64,000 nt of DNA from positions 930,001 to 994,000 of the forward strand of contig JBLNCN010000005.1 in NCBI GenBank assembly GCA_050260675.1. Direction: 5' to 3'. Position numbers and translations under genes: made by a program. The DNA is from JBBDIP01 sp050260675. Lineage in GTDB: Bacteria > Bacillota > Sulfobacillia > Fermentithermobacillales > Fermentithermobacillaceae. The notes beneath the pieces are model-generated. The model was not told where the DNA came from and ran no database searches. It worked only from the letters and a program-made list of their open reading frames with translations. Shown piece after piece: positions 42,704 to 51,055 of the stretch. Every line of letters begins with the position of its first letter. Positions within the stretch are counted from its first letter, which is position 1.

Positions 42704-42829
42704 TCACTTCTTCTTGGGAGCCTCTTGCTTCACCAGCTCGTCCTTGGGCGCGCCGCAGCCTGGGCACTTGCCGGGCTTGCACCTTGCCTCAACCACATGT
42801 CCGCACTTGGAGCACTTGAAAACCGCCAT
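42704..42829 (-). CDS. 41-residue rubredoxin-like zinc ribbon, RCKP type
   Basis: The tiny protein has two Cys pairs, CSKC near the N-terminus and CPGC in the middle, separated by GHVVEARCKPGK. The ARCKP motif is the hallmark of the RCKP rubredoxin-like zinc-ribbon family, usually found beside peroxide-handling or electron-transfer genes. It ends with a basic tail (EAPKKK). It is too short for most gene finders but has a perfect ribosome site (GAGGAGGTG) five bases before ATG 42829. The metal could be iron or zinc; the function is unknown. Confidence 0.9.
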   Translation of the reverse strand: MAVFKCSKCGHVVEARCKPGKCPGCGAPKDELVKQEAPKKK

Positions 42830-42877
42830 TTGTCCACCTCCTCCGTGCGCTTTCCTGGAACTTTCCTTAGTGGACTA

Positions 42878-44179
42878 CTAATATTCTCCCCGTCGGAGCA
42901 TTTCCCTGCAAATTCGCTTCACGTCTTCGACCACAGTGTTAAGGTCCGCTTGCAGCGGCTCCTTGGACCCCAACTGCGCCATTTGGGGAGTGCCTCCTCC
43001 CCTCCCGCCCCAGCGGTCAGCGATGGCTGATACCACCGCTCTCGCATCAGGGCCACCCTGCGACAGCGACGTCGCAGCGACCGAGAACCTTGGCTGCGCG
43101 GAAATGCACACGGCTATCTTGCCCGAAGCCTCCGCGATCTTCTTAGCGGCATACTTCAGGCGATCGGGAGACGCGCCATCCAGCGCCACCACGACCGAGT
43201 CCTGGCCCGCCAGATTCTCAGGCGACACAAGGGCCTCGATCTGCATCTCCAAAAGCCGTTCCGATGTCCGCTCGCACTGTTCCTGAAGCTCCTGGAGCTT
43301 CGCCGCCACGGCAGCAACCGCAGTCGGAACCGCGTGGGCCGGCTGGGACACAATGCGCGCGGTCTCCGCGAGGAGGTCCTGCCTTTGCCGGTAGTCGGCC
43401 AAAGCCCTGCCTCCGCACCGGAATACCACTCGCGCTCCGCCGTGGGCCCGGTCAGTCTGGTTGATCTTTATGAGTCCCACCTGGCCCGTTGAGGACACGT
43501 GGGTGCCTCCGCAGGGGCAAGCGTCAAACTCGCCTACCTGGATGACGCGTATCGTATCGGCGTCGATCTGGAACCTCGCCCTGACTTCAGGGGGCATCTC
43601 GCCTCTTCCGTACTCCTTCACGACCACAGGCACGTTGCTCCACACAATACGGTTTGCGAGGTCCTCGACCTTGACCAGGTCGGCCGCAGTCACAGTGGGA
43701 GCGTCCAGATCGATGCTCACGTATTCGGCGGCAAGGTGAAAGCCGACCGTCTTCGCGTCCATGATCTGCTCAAAAGCCCTGGACAGGATGTGTTGGCCCG
43801 TGTGCTGCTGCATGAGGTCAAACCGCCTGTCCCAATCGATTCTCCCCCGAACGCGCGGGCCGCTGTCCAGGGGGCCGGACGCGAGCGCCGGCGCTCCGTC
43901 GGGACTGTCCAGCTGGACCCAGTGCACGATCTGGCCGCCGTCCTCCGAGACCGCGGTGACCGGGAGGTCAGCCGTACCCAGAGCTACAGAGAGATCGCCA
44001 TCCAGGACCGACAAGTATCCGGTGTCGTGGGGTTGCCCGCCGCCTTCGGGATGGAAGAGCGTCTGGTCCAGCACAATGCCGGTCCTGCCGTCCCTCTGAA
44101 CGATGCGCGTAACGCTCGCCTCGAATTCGACGTCGCAGGGTCTCTCCCAGTAAAGACGCCTTACTTCCAATTGCCGCAC
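42878..44179 (-). CDS. Alanyl-tRNA editing protein AlaX, long form with DHHA1 domain
   Basis: The 433-residue protein is a free-standing editing enzyme that removes Ser or Gly from tRNA-Ala. It has a beta-barrel N-terminal domain (FHPEGGGQPHDTG), the zinc-binding catalytic set HTGQH (H126, H130) and CGGTH (C223, H227), a coiled coil (about 280-310) and a C-terminal DHHA1 domain (WGGRGGGTPQMAQLGS). It starts at GTG 44179, five bases after the nitroreductase stop, so they form an operon. Confidence 0.93.
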   Translation of the reverse strand: MRQLEVRRLYWERPCDVEFEASVTRIVQRDGRTGIVLDQTLFHPEGGGQPHDTGYLSVLDGDLSVALGTADLPVTAVSEDGGQIVHWVQLDSPDGAPALASGPLDSGPRVRGRIDWDRRFDLMQQHTGQHILSRAFEQIMDAKTVGFHLAAEYVSIDLDAPTVTAADLVKVEDLANRIVWSNVPVVVKEYGRGEMPPEVRARFQIDADTIRVIQVGEFDACPCGGTHVSSTGQVGLIKINQTDRAHGGARVVFRCGGRALADYRQRQDLLAETARIVSQPAHAVPTAVAAVAAKLQELQEQCERTSERLLEMQIEALVSPENLAGQDSVVVALDGASPDRLKYAAKKIAEASGKIAVCISAQPRFSVAATSLSQGGPDARAVVSAIADRWGGRGGGTPQMAQLGSKEPLQADLNTVVEDVKRICREMLRRGEY

Positions 44180-44184
44180 CTTCT

Positions 44185-44964
44185 CTATATCTTGATGCCC
44201 TTCTGGGCAAGCTGGGTCTTCAGGCGGTCAGATGAGTCCTGCCTGGCGTACTTCCTGGAGATGTGCTCGCTCCAGCCGTACTTGTCGTATCCCACCTTGT
44301 CCTCTCCTGCCTCGGGAGCAGGTATCTTGGCTCCGAGGTTCACGTAGTACCCCTCGCGGATGAGGCCCGCGTCCATCACTTCCATGGCGGCCCTTACCTC
44401 ATCTTCGCTGAGATCGTGGTACTCCTCGTGGTGGAGGACGCACGACGTCGGGATCCTCGGACGTGGACCCGGCTTCTTGGCGGGATAACCGACCACTAGA
44501 CCGACCACGGGATAGACCCTTTCCGGCAGTTTGAACATTTCGGTGAGGAATGGCTCTATCATCGGCGCGGCGCCAAAGAAACAAGTGCCGAGTCCCAAGG
44601 CCTCAGCCGCCATCACGAAGTTCATTGCCGCATAACTGACGTCCTGGATCCCCAAGAACAGCATCTGGGTGTCGTTGGCCTTGTTCTCCCGCCCTTTGTA
44701 GGCGATGAACTTCTCGAGTTTGCGGAAGTCCAGGCAGAACAACACAAAGACAGGGGCGTCCGAAATGAAGCGCCCCATCCGCTTTGACAGGGCCTCTTTC
44801 TTCTCCTTGTCCCTGGTATACACAAAGGCATACATCTGCCCCGTGAACGGAGCCTGCTGTGCCGCTCGCGCCAGCTTCCACAAGACTTCGTCCGGCACGT
44901 CTTTATCCAGGTACTGGCGAGTGGTCGCCCTCCCCATGATTAGGTCAAGGTAGTTGTTGTCCAT
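44185..44964 (-). CDS. Nitroreductase-family FMN oxidoreductase
   Basis: The 259-residue protein has the nitroreductase N-terminus (LDLIMGRATTRQYLDKDVPDE), the FMN-site region (SYAAMNFVMAAEALGLGTCFFG) and the family GLVVGYPAKKPGPRPRIP. Members reduce nitro groups, quinones or flavins with NAD(P)H. The C-terminus is extended by about 60 residues (DKYGWSEHISRKYARQDS). ATG 44964 has GGAGGAG upstream. It is probably cotranscribed with the AlaX gene. The physiological substrate is unknown. Confidence 0.9.
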   Translation of the reverse strand: MDNNYLDLIMGRATTRQYLDKDVPDEVLWKLARAAQQAPFTGQMYAFVYTRDKEKKEALSKRMGRFISDAPVFVLFCLDFRKLEKFIAYKGRENKANDTQMLFLGIQDVSYAAMNFVMAAEALGLGTCFFGAAPMIEPFLTEMFKLPERVYPVVGLVVGYPAKKPGPRPRIPTSCVLHHEEYHDLSEDEVRAAMEVMDAGLIREGYYVNLGAKIPAPEAGEDKVGYDKYGWSEHISRKYARQDSSDRLKTQLAQKGIKI

Positions 44965-44994
44965 TGTCTTCTCCTCCGTGCGTTTGGCCTTTGG

Positions 44995-47046
44995 CTATGA
45001 TTTCCCCGCAGTAGACTCGGATCCTCCGGCCTTCCTGGCAAGTTCTTCCCATTTCTCATAGAGGGACTCAAGCTCCCGCTCCACGTCTTTGTATTCTTTG
45101 AGGGGAGCGGCTCCCGAATCCCGGTAGGTCTCCGGATCGTTCAAGATCTTGACCAACTCATCCCACCGCCTCTCCATGGCGTCTATCCTGTCCTCAAGGG
45201 CCGCCAGTTCGGCCTTTCCGGCCCGCTCGGCTTGTGCAGAGGGAGCAGGCGCCGGAGCCGGTGTCGCGCTCTTTCGAGGCTCTTCCTTCCGCTGGACCGG
45301 CTGCGGCGAAACGGCCTGCTTTTTCCCGGAAATCAGCTGGAAAGACGGCAGATCCTCCTCAAACAACACCGCTTCGCCGGACTCCACTTTCCTCCGGTAA
45401 TCGGAGTAAGAGCCTTTGAACACGTGGATCCTGTCGCCGTCCCACAGCCACAAGTGCGTGGCCAGACGGTCGATGAAAAACCTGTCGTGGGACGCGAATA
45501 CCAGCGTGCCGGGGAAGTCTCTGATTGCGCTCTCCAGCACCTCTCTGGATGCCATGTCCAGGTGGTTGGTGGGCTCGTCCAGGAGCAACACGTTGGCCTT
45601 TCCAACCACGAGTTTGGCCAGGGCCAGCCTGTTACGCTCCCCACCCGACAGGAGGCCGATCTGCTTTTCCACTTCATCTCCGGAGAATAGGAACCGGCCG
45701 AGGAGGTCGCGGGCTTCCTGGTTGTCCAAGCCAAGCTCCCTAACCTCCTCCAGGAGGGTGAGGTCGTCGCGGAGGTCATCAAGCCCTTGCGAAAAGTACC
45801 CTGTCACGACGTTCTGCCCGAACCTCACTTCACCCCTGTAGTCCCCGTCCTCTCCAAGGATGCAGCGCATGAGCGTGGTCTTCCCGCACCCATTGGGGCC
45901 CACCAGAGCGACCCTGTCGCCTTTGCGCACGAGCCAGGTGAAGTCGTGAAACAGGACCCGTTCGCCTCCCGCTCCGTGAAAACTCCTGCCAAGGTCCCGG
46001 ACCAGGAGAACCTCGTTACCTGATTCCATGTCCAGGTCGAACCTTATCCCCATCGCCCGCTTGTCGTGCTTTGGTTTCTCAACCAGCTCCATGCGGTCAA
46101 GCATCTTCTGCCTGCTCCAGGCCTGGTTCTTTCGGCTCGGGGTTGCTTTCCACTTCTGTATGAAAGCCTTGGTGCGGGCTATGAGTTCCTGCTGCCGGGC
46201 GTAGGCTTCGGCCTGCACCTGGCGCTCCATGTCTTTCTGGACCAGGTAAGCCGAGTAGTTCCCGTTGTAGACTTTTGCCTCGCCGCCCTCCAGCTCCAGG
46301 ATCTTCCCGGCCACTTTATCTATGAAGTACCGGTCGTGACTGACCAGGAGGACAGCGCCGGGGTAGCTTGTGAGAAAGCCTTCAAGCCACTCAATGCCGC
46401 CAAGGTCCAGGTGGTTTGTCGGCTCATCCAAGAGGAGCAGTTCGGGCTCCTGAAGAAGCAGCTTTGCCAGCGCGAGCCTGATCCTCTCGCCGCCGGAAAG
46501 CACGTCCGGGCTCTTCTCAAACTCGTCGTTCGAGAAACCCAGCCCGCTCAGGATAGCCTTGGCCCGGGGTTCCAAGGAGTACCCGCCCATGGTCTCAAAC
46601 CGGGCCGTCGCCCGCGCATAGTCATCCATTATGGCCTGCAAATCGCTGGCGTGGCCCCGACCGGATCCCGTGTAGGATATTCCTGCATCACCGGCGCCGG
46701 ATGCGTCCGCCGCTGCCGCCTCAGCCATCTTCTCTTCCAGAGCTTTCATCTTGAGCGCGAGGTCCTGCAGGTCCTTCCTGGCCGAGAGCATCTCTTCAAG
46801 CACAGTGCCGGAGAAAGTGGGGACGTCCTGCGACAGGTAGCCGAAGGTCCTCCTGCCAACGACCTGGAAGGCCCCTTCGTCCTGCTCCAGCTCGCCGGCG
46901 ATCACGCGAAGGAGGGTGGTCTTGCCCTCGCCGTTGCGGCCGACAACGCACATCCTCTCGCCTTGGCCAACGGAAAACGTAACAGACTGGAATATGACGC
47001 GGGCGCCAAAAGACTTCTTGAGGTTATCTACGATAAGGATTGTCAT
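44995..47046 (-). CDS. ABC-F family ATPase (Uup/YdiF-like translation factor)
   Basis: The 683-residue protein has two tandem ATPase domains without membrane segments: Walker A GRNGEGKTTL (37-46) and GPNGCGKTTL, each with LSGGER signature and LLLDEPTNHLD Walker B. Between them is the ABC-F linker (about 255-320) that reaches into the ribosomal E site. The C-terminal coiled coil (ELAALEDRIDAMERRWDELV) is of the Uup/YdiF kind. Such proteins rescue stalled ribosomes or protect them from antibiotics. The 140-base leader contains a short ORF and mutually exclusive inverted repeats. ATG 47046 follows GGGAGGAC. Confidence 0.92.
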   Translation of the reverse strand: MTILIVDNLKKSFGARVIFQSVTFSVGQGERMCVVGRNGEGKTTLLRVIAGELEQDEGAFQVVGRRTFGYLSQDVPTFSGTVLEEMLSARKDLQDLALKMKALEEKMAEAAAADASGAGDAGISYTGSGRGHASDLQAIMDDYARATARFETMGGYSLEPRAKAILSGLGFSNDEFEKSPDVLSGGERIRLALAKLLLQEPELLLLDEPTNHLDLGGIEWLEGFLTSYPGAVLLVSHDRYFIDKVAGKILELEGGEAKVYNGNYSAYLVQKDMERQVQAEAYARQQELIARTKAFIQKWKATPSRKNQAWSRQKMLDRMELVEKPKHDKRAMGIRFDLDMESGNEVLLVRDLGRSFHGAGGERVLFHDFTWLVRKGDRVALVGPNGCGKTTLMRCILGEDGDYRGEVRFGQNVVTGYFSQGLDDLRDDLTLLEEVRELGLDNQEARDLLGRFLFSGDEVEKQIGLLSGGERNRLALAKLVVGKANVLLLDEPTNHLDMASREVLESAIRDFPGTLVFASHDRFFIDRLATHLWLWDGDRIHVFKGSYSDYRRKVESGEAVLFEEDLPSFQLISGKKQAVSPQPVQRKEEPRKSATPAPAPAPSAQAERAGKAELAALEDRIDAMERRWDELVKILNDPETYRDSGAAPLKEYKDVERELESLYEKWEELARKAGGSESTAGKS

Positions 47047-47075
47047 TGAAAAGTCCTCCCGGAGTATCGATCAAG

Positions 47076-47144
47076 TGTTCGAGGCAAACGGGCACAGTGA
47101 GGCTAGGCTGGCTGTGCGACGCTTTGGAGGGTTACCCTCGAACA
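47076..47144 (-). promoter_or_regulatory. Candidate attenuator in the ABC-F leader
   Basis: On the minus strand TGTTCGAGG (47136-47144) can pair with CCTCGAACA (47076-47084), nine perfect bases across 51 bases. The same first arm overlaps a local hairpin, GAGGG-TTA-CCCTC (47127-47139), so the two structures exclude each other. The first arm is inside the leader ORF, where ribosome position would choose between them. Confidence 0.5.
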
Positions 47145-47153
47145 TGCTGTCAT
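47103..47153 (-). CDS. 16-residue leader peptide upstream of ABC-F gene
   Basis: ATG at 47153 opens a 16-codon frame (MTACSRVTLQSVAQPA) ending in TAG at 47103-47105. An AAAGGAG site stands nine bases before the ATG. It lies between the predicted promoter and the ABC-F start, 56 bases upstream of that start. Leader peptides of this kind control many ABC-F and other ribosome-protection genes by stalling. The function here is inferred from layout. Confidence 0.5.
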   Translation of the reverse strand: MTACSRVTLQSVAQPA

Positions 47154-47196
47154 TCCGGAGAACTCCTTTCGGATGCGGCAAGCCGCAGCCTGTGTC

Positions 47197-47226
47197 AATA
47201 TACCATGCATGGGAACCGGGGCGCAA
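47197..47226 (-). promoter_or_regulatory. Sigma-A promoter of the ABC-F gene
   Basis: On the minus strand: -35 TTGCGC (47221-47226), 18-base spacer, -10 TATATT (47197-47202). Predicted start near 47190, giving a leader of about 144 bases that holds the leader ORF. Confidence 0.5.
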
Positions 47227-47275
47227 AGGCAATCCCCGCCAGGCGGTTCCGCGCTTCGCGATCTAGCGCAGACTG

Positions 47276-47305
47276 TTCATCCTAGCGTGGCGCTTTGGTT
47301 ATAAT
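47276..47305 (+). promoter_or_regulatory. Promoter of the methyltransferase gene, apparently leaderless
   Basis: A perfect -10 TATAAT (47300-47305) is followed by six bases and then ATG 47312, so transcription would start at the A of the start codon. The -35 is weak (TTCATC, 47276-47281, 18-base spacer). No ribosome site is present. Confidence 0.6.
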
Positions 47306-47311
47306 CGTGGC

Positions 47312-48070
47312 ATGGACAGAAAACGCACTTCGTGGGGACATGTAGCGGACTGGTACGACTCTTACATGCGTCTGGAAGGCACGTACCAGAAGGAACTGAT
47401 CCTCCCGAACCTCACCCGGCTCATGGAACTGAAAAAAGGCGACAAAGTGCTGGACCTTGCCTGCGGCCAGGGATTCTTCGCTCGGGAGTTCTCCGCAGCG
47501 GGTGCCGAGGTCACTGGCGTGGACCTCTCCAAGGAACTCATCGCCATCGCCAAGCGGCTCTCTCCCCCCTACATCCGCTATCACGTCGGTTCGGCCGATA
47601 ACCTGGACTTTCTGGAGCCAGGAACATTTGACAAGGTCACCATCGTTTTGGCCATCCAGAACATAGAGAACGCCAAGGGAGTCATCGAGGAGTCGCGCCG
47701 GGTACTGAAGCCCGGTGGATATCTCTACTTGGTGACAATGCACCCTGCCTTCAGAATCCCGCAAGGATCGTCGTGGGATTGGGATCCGAAGGCCGGAGCC
47801 CAGTACAGGCGGGTAGACCGCTACCTTTCCGAGGCAGCGGTCAAGATCAAGATGCACCCGGGGAACAGGCCCCAAGAAGTCACTCTAACTTTCCACCGCC
47901 CGCTTCAGGTCTACTTCAAGTACCTGGCCAAAGCCGGCTTCTGCGTCACCAGACTCGAAGAGTGGAACTCACATAAGAAGAGCGGCCCGGGTCCGCGGGC
48001 CGCCGAAGAGGACCGGGCGAGGAAAGAGATCCCCCTGTTCATGTTCTTGCAGGCCTGCGCCTGGAAGTGA
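47312..48070 (+). CDS. Class I SAM-dependent methyltransferase
   Basis: The 252-residue protein has the Rossmann-type SAM site: motif I KVLDLACGQGFFAREF (about 45-60), the acidic ribose-binding residue in VTGVDLS, VGSADNLDF and KPGGYLYLVTMHP after helix D. It is close to the UbiE/COQ5-like group of small-molecule methyltransferases. The substrate is unknown. It overlaps the convergent lipase gene by 32 bases. ATG 47312 lies six bases after a perfect -10 box with no ribosome site, suggesting leaderless translation. Confidence 0.88.
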   Translation: MDRKRTSWGHVADWYDSYMRLEGTYQKELILPNLTRLMELKKGDKVLDLACGQGFFAREFSAAGAEVTGVDLSKELIAIAKRLSPPYIRYHVGSADNLDFLEPGTFDKVTIVLAIQNIENAKGVIEESRRVLKPGGYLYLVTMHPAFRIPQGSSWDWDPKAGAQYRRVDRYLSEAAVKIKMHPGNRPQEVTLTFHRPLQVYFKYLAKAGFCVTRLEEWNSHKKSGPGPRAAEEDRARKEIPLFMFLQACAWK

Positions 48071-48878
48071 GCCGCTCGTATGTGCCCAGCCTCAGGGCTC
48101 TTAGCCTTTGAGGCGGCGACGCCACCGATCTTTCCAGCTCAAGAATGTACGTGCCTATCTCGTGGTTGCCTTTCACGGATCCTGTCTGTACCGAGAACGC
48201 GTACTCCCTGCCGACGTGCTGGTACCTTAGCCCGATGGAGGTCTCCGGCATCTCGATATAGGCCGGGGGGAGGCGGGGGACCACGTCGTGGACGTTGACG
48301 ACTCGCACCGCCAAGATGTCTTGCTTGTTGAAGGCCCTGGCAAAGGCAGGGTTACCCACCCTCGGGCCGCCGAAACCGTAGAATATGGCGTCGCGAAACG
48401 ACGTGTTCCGTTCGGCATCTGTAGCGCACAGAGTTGCCAGCGCGCTGCCCAAGCTGTGCCCCGAAATCAGGAGAGTGAGGGTATCGGGTTGGTCAAGCAG
48501 CGCCTGCATGACCTCGTCTCTGCAGGAGGAATACAGCCTGGTGAACCCGGTGTGGGTGCGGAGGGATTGCCCCTCCCCGTAAGGAAAGTCCGTCTGGAAA
48601 AACTCGGCGTCGGCTACCCAATCCCGCTCAGTGACGGTCCCACGGAAGACCACCAGGACGGCATCTTCAGATCGGGCGATGTACCCAAACCACTCGGGGT
48701 CACCTCCTGCGGAGGCCTTGAACGCGCGGAGGGGTTCATAGCCGGGCGGAGCCTCGAACTTGCCGTCATGCAGGAACTGGCTGTACGTCTCTCTGCAGGC
48801 TCGGGCTAGAAACAGTGCGAGGCTCAAATCCACGTACGAATCGCGGGGCATGCCGGAACCTCCCCCAAGGCACGTCAC
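48039..48878 (-). CDS. Class 3 lipase-family protein
   Basis: The 279-residue alpha/beta hydrolase has the fungal-type class 3 lipase pattern: FRGTVTERDWVADAEF, the nucleophile elbow ISGHSLGSALATLCA, GGPRVGNPAFARAF and NVHDVVPRLPP (acid), with a likely catalytic His in KGNHEIGTYI. It has no signal peptide, so it is probably intracellular and acts on lipids or acylglycerol-like esters. It overlaps the methyltransferase gene tail to tail by 32 bases. Confidence 0.88.
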   Translation of the reverse strand: MTCLGGGSGMPRDSYVDLSLALFLARACRETYSQFLHDGKFEAPPGYEPLRAFKASAGGDPEWFGYIARSEDAVLVVFRGTVTERDWVADAEFFQTDFPYGEGQSLRTHTGFTRLYSSCRDEVMQALLDQPDTLTLLISGHSLGSALATLCATDAERNTSFRDAIFYGFGGPRVGNPAFARAFNKQDILAVRVVNVHDVVPRLPPAYIEMPETSIGLRYQHVGREYAFSVQTGSVKGNHEIGTYILELERSVASPPQRLRALRLGTYERLTSRRRPART

Positions 48879-48931
48879 TTAGGCAGTCTATGCGCTTGGG
48901 CGGTCCCCTGTCACGATAGGAGTCCAGCCGG

Positions 48932-50092
48932 TTACCTCATAGCCCGGCCGAGCACCTCCAGGTAGTCGTCCTTGCTCATGGGTCGGGGATTACTCATGGT
49001 GGAGATGTTCCTGGAGGACATGCCGGCGATGAGGTCCAAGTCCTCCTCCCGGATACCCAGACTGGAGAACTTGGGCAGTCCAACGTCCGCGCACAGGGCC
49101 TTTACGGCGCTCACAGCCGCTGCGGCTCCATCCTCACCGGCCTCCCCACAGCCGGCAGCACCCATCATCCGGGCTACAGTAGCGTACCGTTCACGGCAGT
49201 AGTCCATGTTGTACTCCATCACATAGGGCAGCAGTATCGCGTTGCAGACGCCGTGGGGCAGATCGTATACCCCTCCTAGTGACTCGGCAATGCAGTGGAC
49301 AGAGCCGACGTCGGAGTGGCTGAACGCTATGCCTGCCAGGAGGCTTCCGAGCATCATACCTGCTCTGGCCTCGGGATTGCTGCCATCGTTCACCGCGTCA
49401 CGGAGGTGACGCGAAATGAGCCCGATAGCCTGCAGCGCAACCGCATCGCTTATGGGCTCGGAGCAGGTAACGGTGAATGCCTCGATGGCATGGGTCAGGG
49501 CATCGACGCCGGTGGCGGCCGTCACCGCTGGCGGGACCGAGTAGGTTGTAGTCGGGTCCACCAGCGCTACCCTGGCGGCCATCAGCGGGCTCTTGACGGT
49601 CATCTTGTAACTGCTAGCGGTGTCCGTGATGACCGAGGAGAACGTCACCTCGCTCCCGGTCCCGGCCGTCGTCGGCACGGCGATCCAGGGTAGGACCGGC
49701 TTCACCACCTTGCCCTTGCCTTCGTACTGCTTGATCTTGCCTCCGTGAGTGACAAGCGCGCATATCGACTTGGCGCAGTCAATGGGGCTCCCGCCGCCCA
49801 AGGCTATGACAGCGTCTGCCCCAAACTCGGTAGCAATCGCCGCCCCTTCTTCCACGTTCCGGTCCTTGGGATTGGGTTCGACACCGTCATATATGGCGAA
49901 CTCGAGGACCGCGGGGTCCAAGAGAGCGCAGACCCTATCAGCCAGTCCTGCTTTCCTTACGCCCTTATCGGTCACGACCAGCACTCTCTTTGCGCCGAGC
50001 GCCAAGAACTCGTCCGGCAGCTTCCGGAGCACGCCGGGGCCGTACTCGATCCTGGTGGGCATCTCAAAACTGAAGGCGCTTCCAAGACTCAT
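48932..50092 (-). CDS. Iron-containing alcohol dehydrogenase
   Basis: The 386-residue group III dehydrogenase has the NAD-binding GGGSPIDCAKSICAL, PTTAGTGSEVT, the metal ligands in DALTHAIEAF and the C-terminal SVHCIAESLGGVYDLPHGVCNAILLP. It oxidises primary alcohols or reduces aldehydes in the cytoplasm; the exact substrate (butanol, 1,3-propanediol, lactaldehyde) is open. I start it at ATG 50092 (MSLGSAF), with AAAGGGGG seven bases before the codon, rather than at GTG 50113. It is divergent from the unknown gene at 50219. Confidence 0.92.
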   Translation of the reverse strand: MSLGSAFSFEMPTRIEYGPGVLRKLPDEFLALGAKRVLVVTDKGVRKAGLADRVCALLDPAVLEFAIYDGVEPNPKDRNVEEGAAIATEFGADAVIALGGGSPIDCAKSICALVTHGGKIKQYEGKGKVVKPVLPWIAVPTTAGTGSEVTFSSVITDTASSYKMTVKSPLMAARVALVDPTTTYSVPPAVTAATGVDALTHAIEAFTVTCSEPISDAVALQAIGLISRHLRDAVNDGSNPEARAGMMLGSLLAGIAFSHSDVGSVHCIAESLGGVYDLPHGVCNAILLPYVMEYNMDYCRERYATVARMMGAAGCGEAGEDGAAAAVSAVKALCADVGLPKFSSLGIREEDLDLIAGMSSRNISTMSNPRPMSKDDYLEVLGRAMR

Positions 50093-50218
50093 TCCTGTTC
50101 CCCCTTTGACCACCAGGATTTCGCCTGCGAAAGGTCTTTGACCTCCAACAATGCCGACCTACTTGGGACTTGCGTCCTACCAAATCCGCTCACAATTCGG
50201 GATGTGCGCAGCGATAAG

Positions 50219-51055
50219 ATGAGGGGGGACTGCAAGCGGAGCGAGTTATTGGCGTCGGAGGTGGACCTGGTGAGGATCCTGGGTTCAGCTGTCAACGTAA
50301 CGGGCAAGCACTCCCTTGATATTGCGGAGTCCGTACAGGAATCCATGCGAATATGGAGAGAGTACCGCGCTGCGGGGGCACCCGCAGTGCCTGCTATTGA
50401 TTCGGAGACGCAAGGCGATCGCCTGACCATTTCCCAGGAGGCCCTGGAAGCGTACAAAGCTGAATCTCAACCGCTCTGCCAGGCCGCCCCCGTGTCGGTG
50501 GACGCGGAGCTTTTCGGCCTCACGCCCCAAGATCGCATCCTCATAATGGTGCTTGAGAAAGCCCTGGGCATACGCATAAAGACAACCGATGACCCCTTGG
50601 AGACAACCGCCGAGTCCGGCAAGAGCATAGCCGCAAGGGTGCAGGAGATCATGGAGGCCGCAGAAAGACAAGCCGAGGCCCTGAAGCAGGCAGCAACTCC
50701 CCCGGACCGAGCCGGGTGGGATTACATCTTTAAGAATCGCGAATCCCAGATAGAGACGAAAAGCCCGTCCTTCGAGGCAAGTGCGCTGGTCAGGACGGAG
50801 GACGGCCAGGAGATTACCTTTGTCTTCGAGCTCGACGGTAACGGCAAGGAAGATGAAATCTCGTCCCTTGCGGGCGACCGCGGATTCCTGGCCCTCGACA
50901 GAAACGACCTCCGGATATGGGCCAAGGAAGGTTCAGGCAAGAACCGCCTCTTCGCCCTCGGTCAGAAAGGTGTAGGAGCGATATACGTCGGCAATATCGC
51001 GGCCCGGTTCAACGCCAAGGACGCCGCGGTAGAGCCGCCCTCTACTCAAACTTAG
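50219..51055 (+). CDS. Unknown protein with calcium-loop-like C-terminal motif
   Basis: The 278-residue soluble protein has a helical N-terminal region and a C-terminal part with FVFELDGNGKEDEISSL, GFLALDRNDLRIW and KGVGAIYVGNIAARFNAKDA. This order resembles a family of bacterial hypotheticals with EF-hand-like DxDGxG loops (GFLALDxNGDGxI... GVGAIYLGN). Here the second loop has lost its Gly/Asp residues. The start is uncertain: ATG 50219 has no ribosome site, whereas GTG 50270 has GGAGGT seven bases upstream. The open frame extends antisense through the alcohol dehydrogenase gene, but that part is a shadow. Function is unknown. Confidence 0.65.
   Translation: MRGDCKRSELLASEVDLVRILGSAVNVTGKHSLDIAESVQESMRIWREYRAAGAPAVPAIDSETQGDRLTISQEALEAYKAESQPLCQAAPVSVDAELFGLTPQDRILIMVLEKALGIRIKTTDDPLETTAESGKSIAARVQEIMEAAERQAEALKQAATPPDRAGWDYIFKNRESQIETKSPSFEASALVRTEDGQEITFVFELDGNGKEDEISSLAGDRGFLALDRNDLRIWAKEGSGKNRLFALGQKGVGAIYVGNIAARFNAKDAAVEPPSTQT

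Noticed and set aside
46066..47049. 327-codon plus-strand frame opposite the ABC-F gene
   Set aside because: It is antisense to both ATPase domains and shows no family motif.
49745..50218. Upstream extension of the unknown gene at 50219 through the alcohol dehydrogenase gene
   Set aside because: The extension is antisense to well-conserved dehydrogenase motifs; real coding most likely begins at 50219 or 50270.
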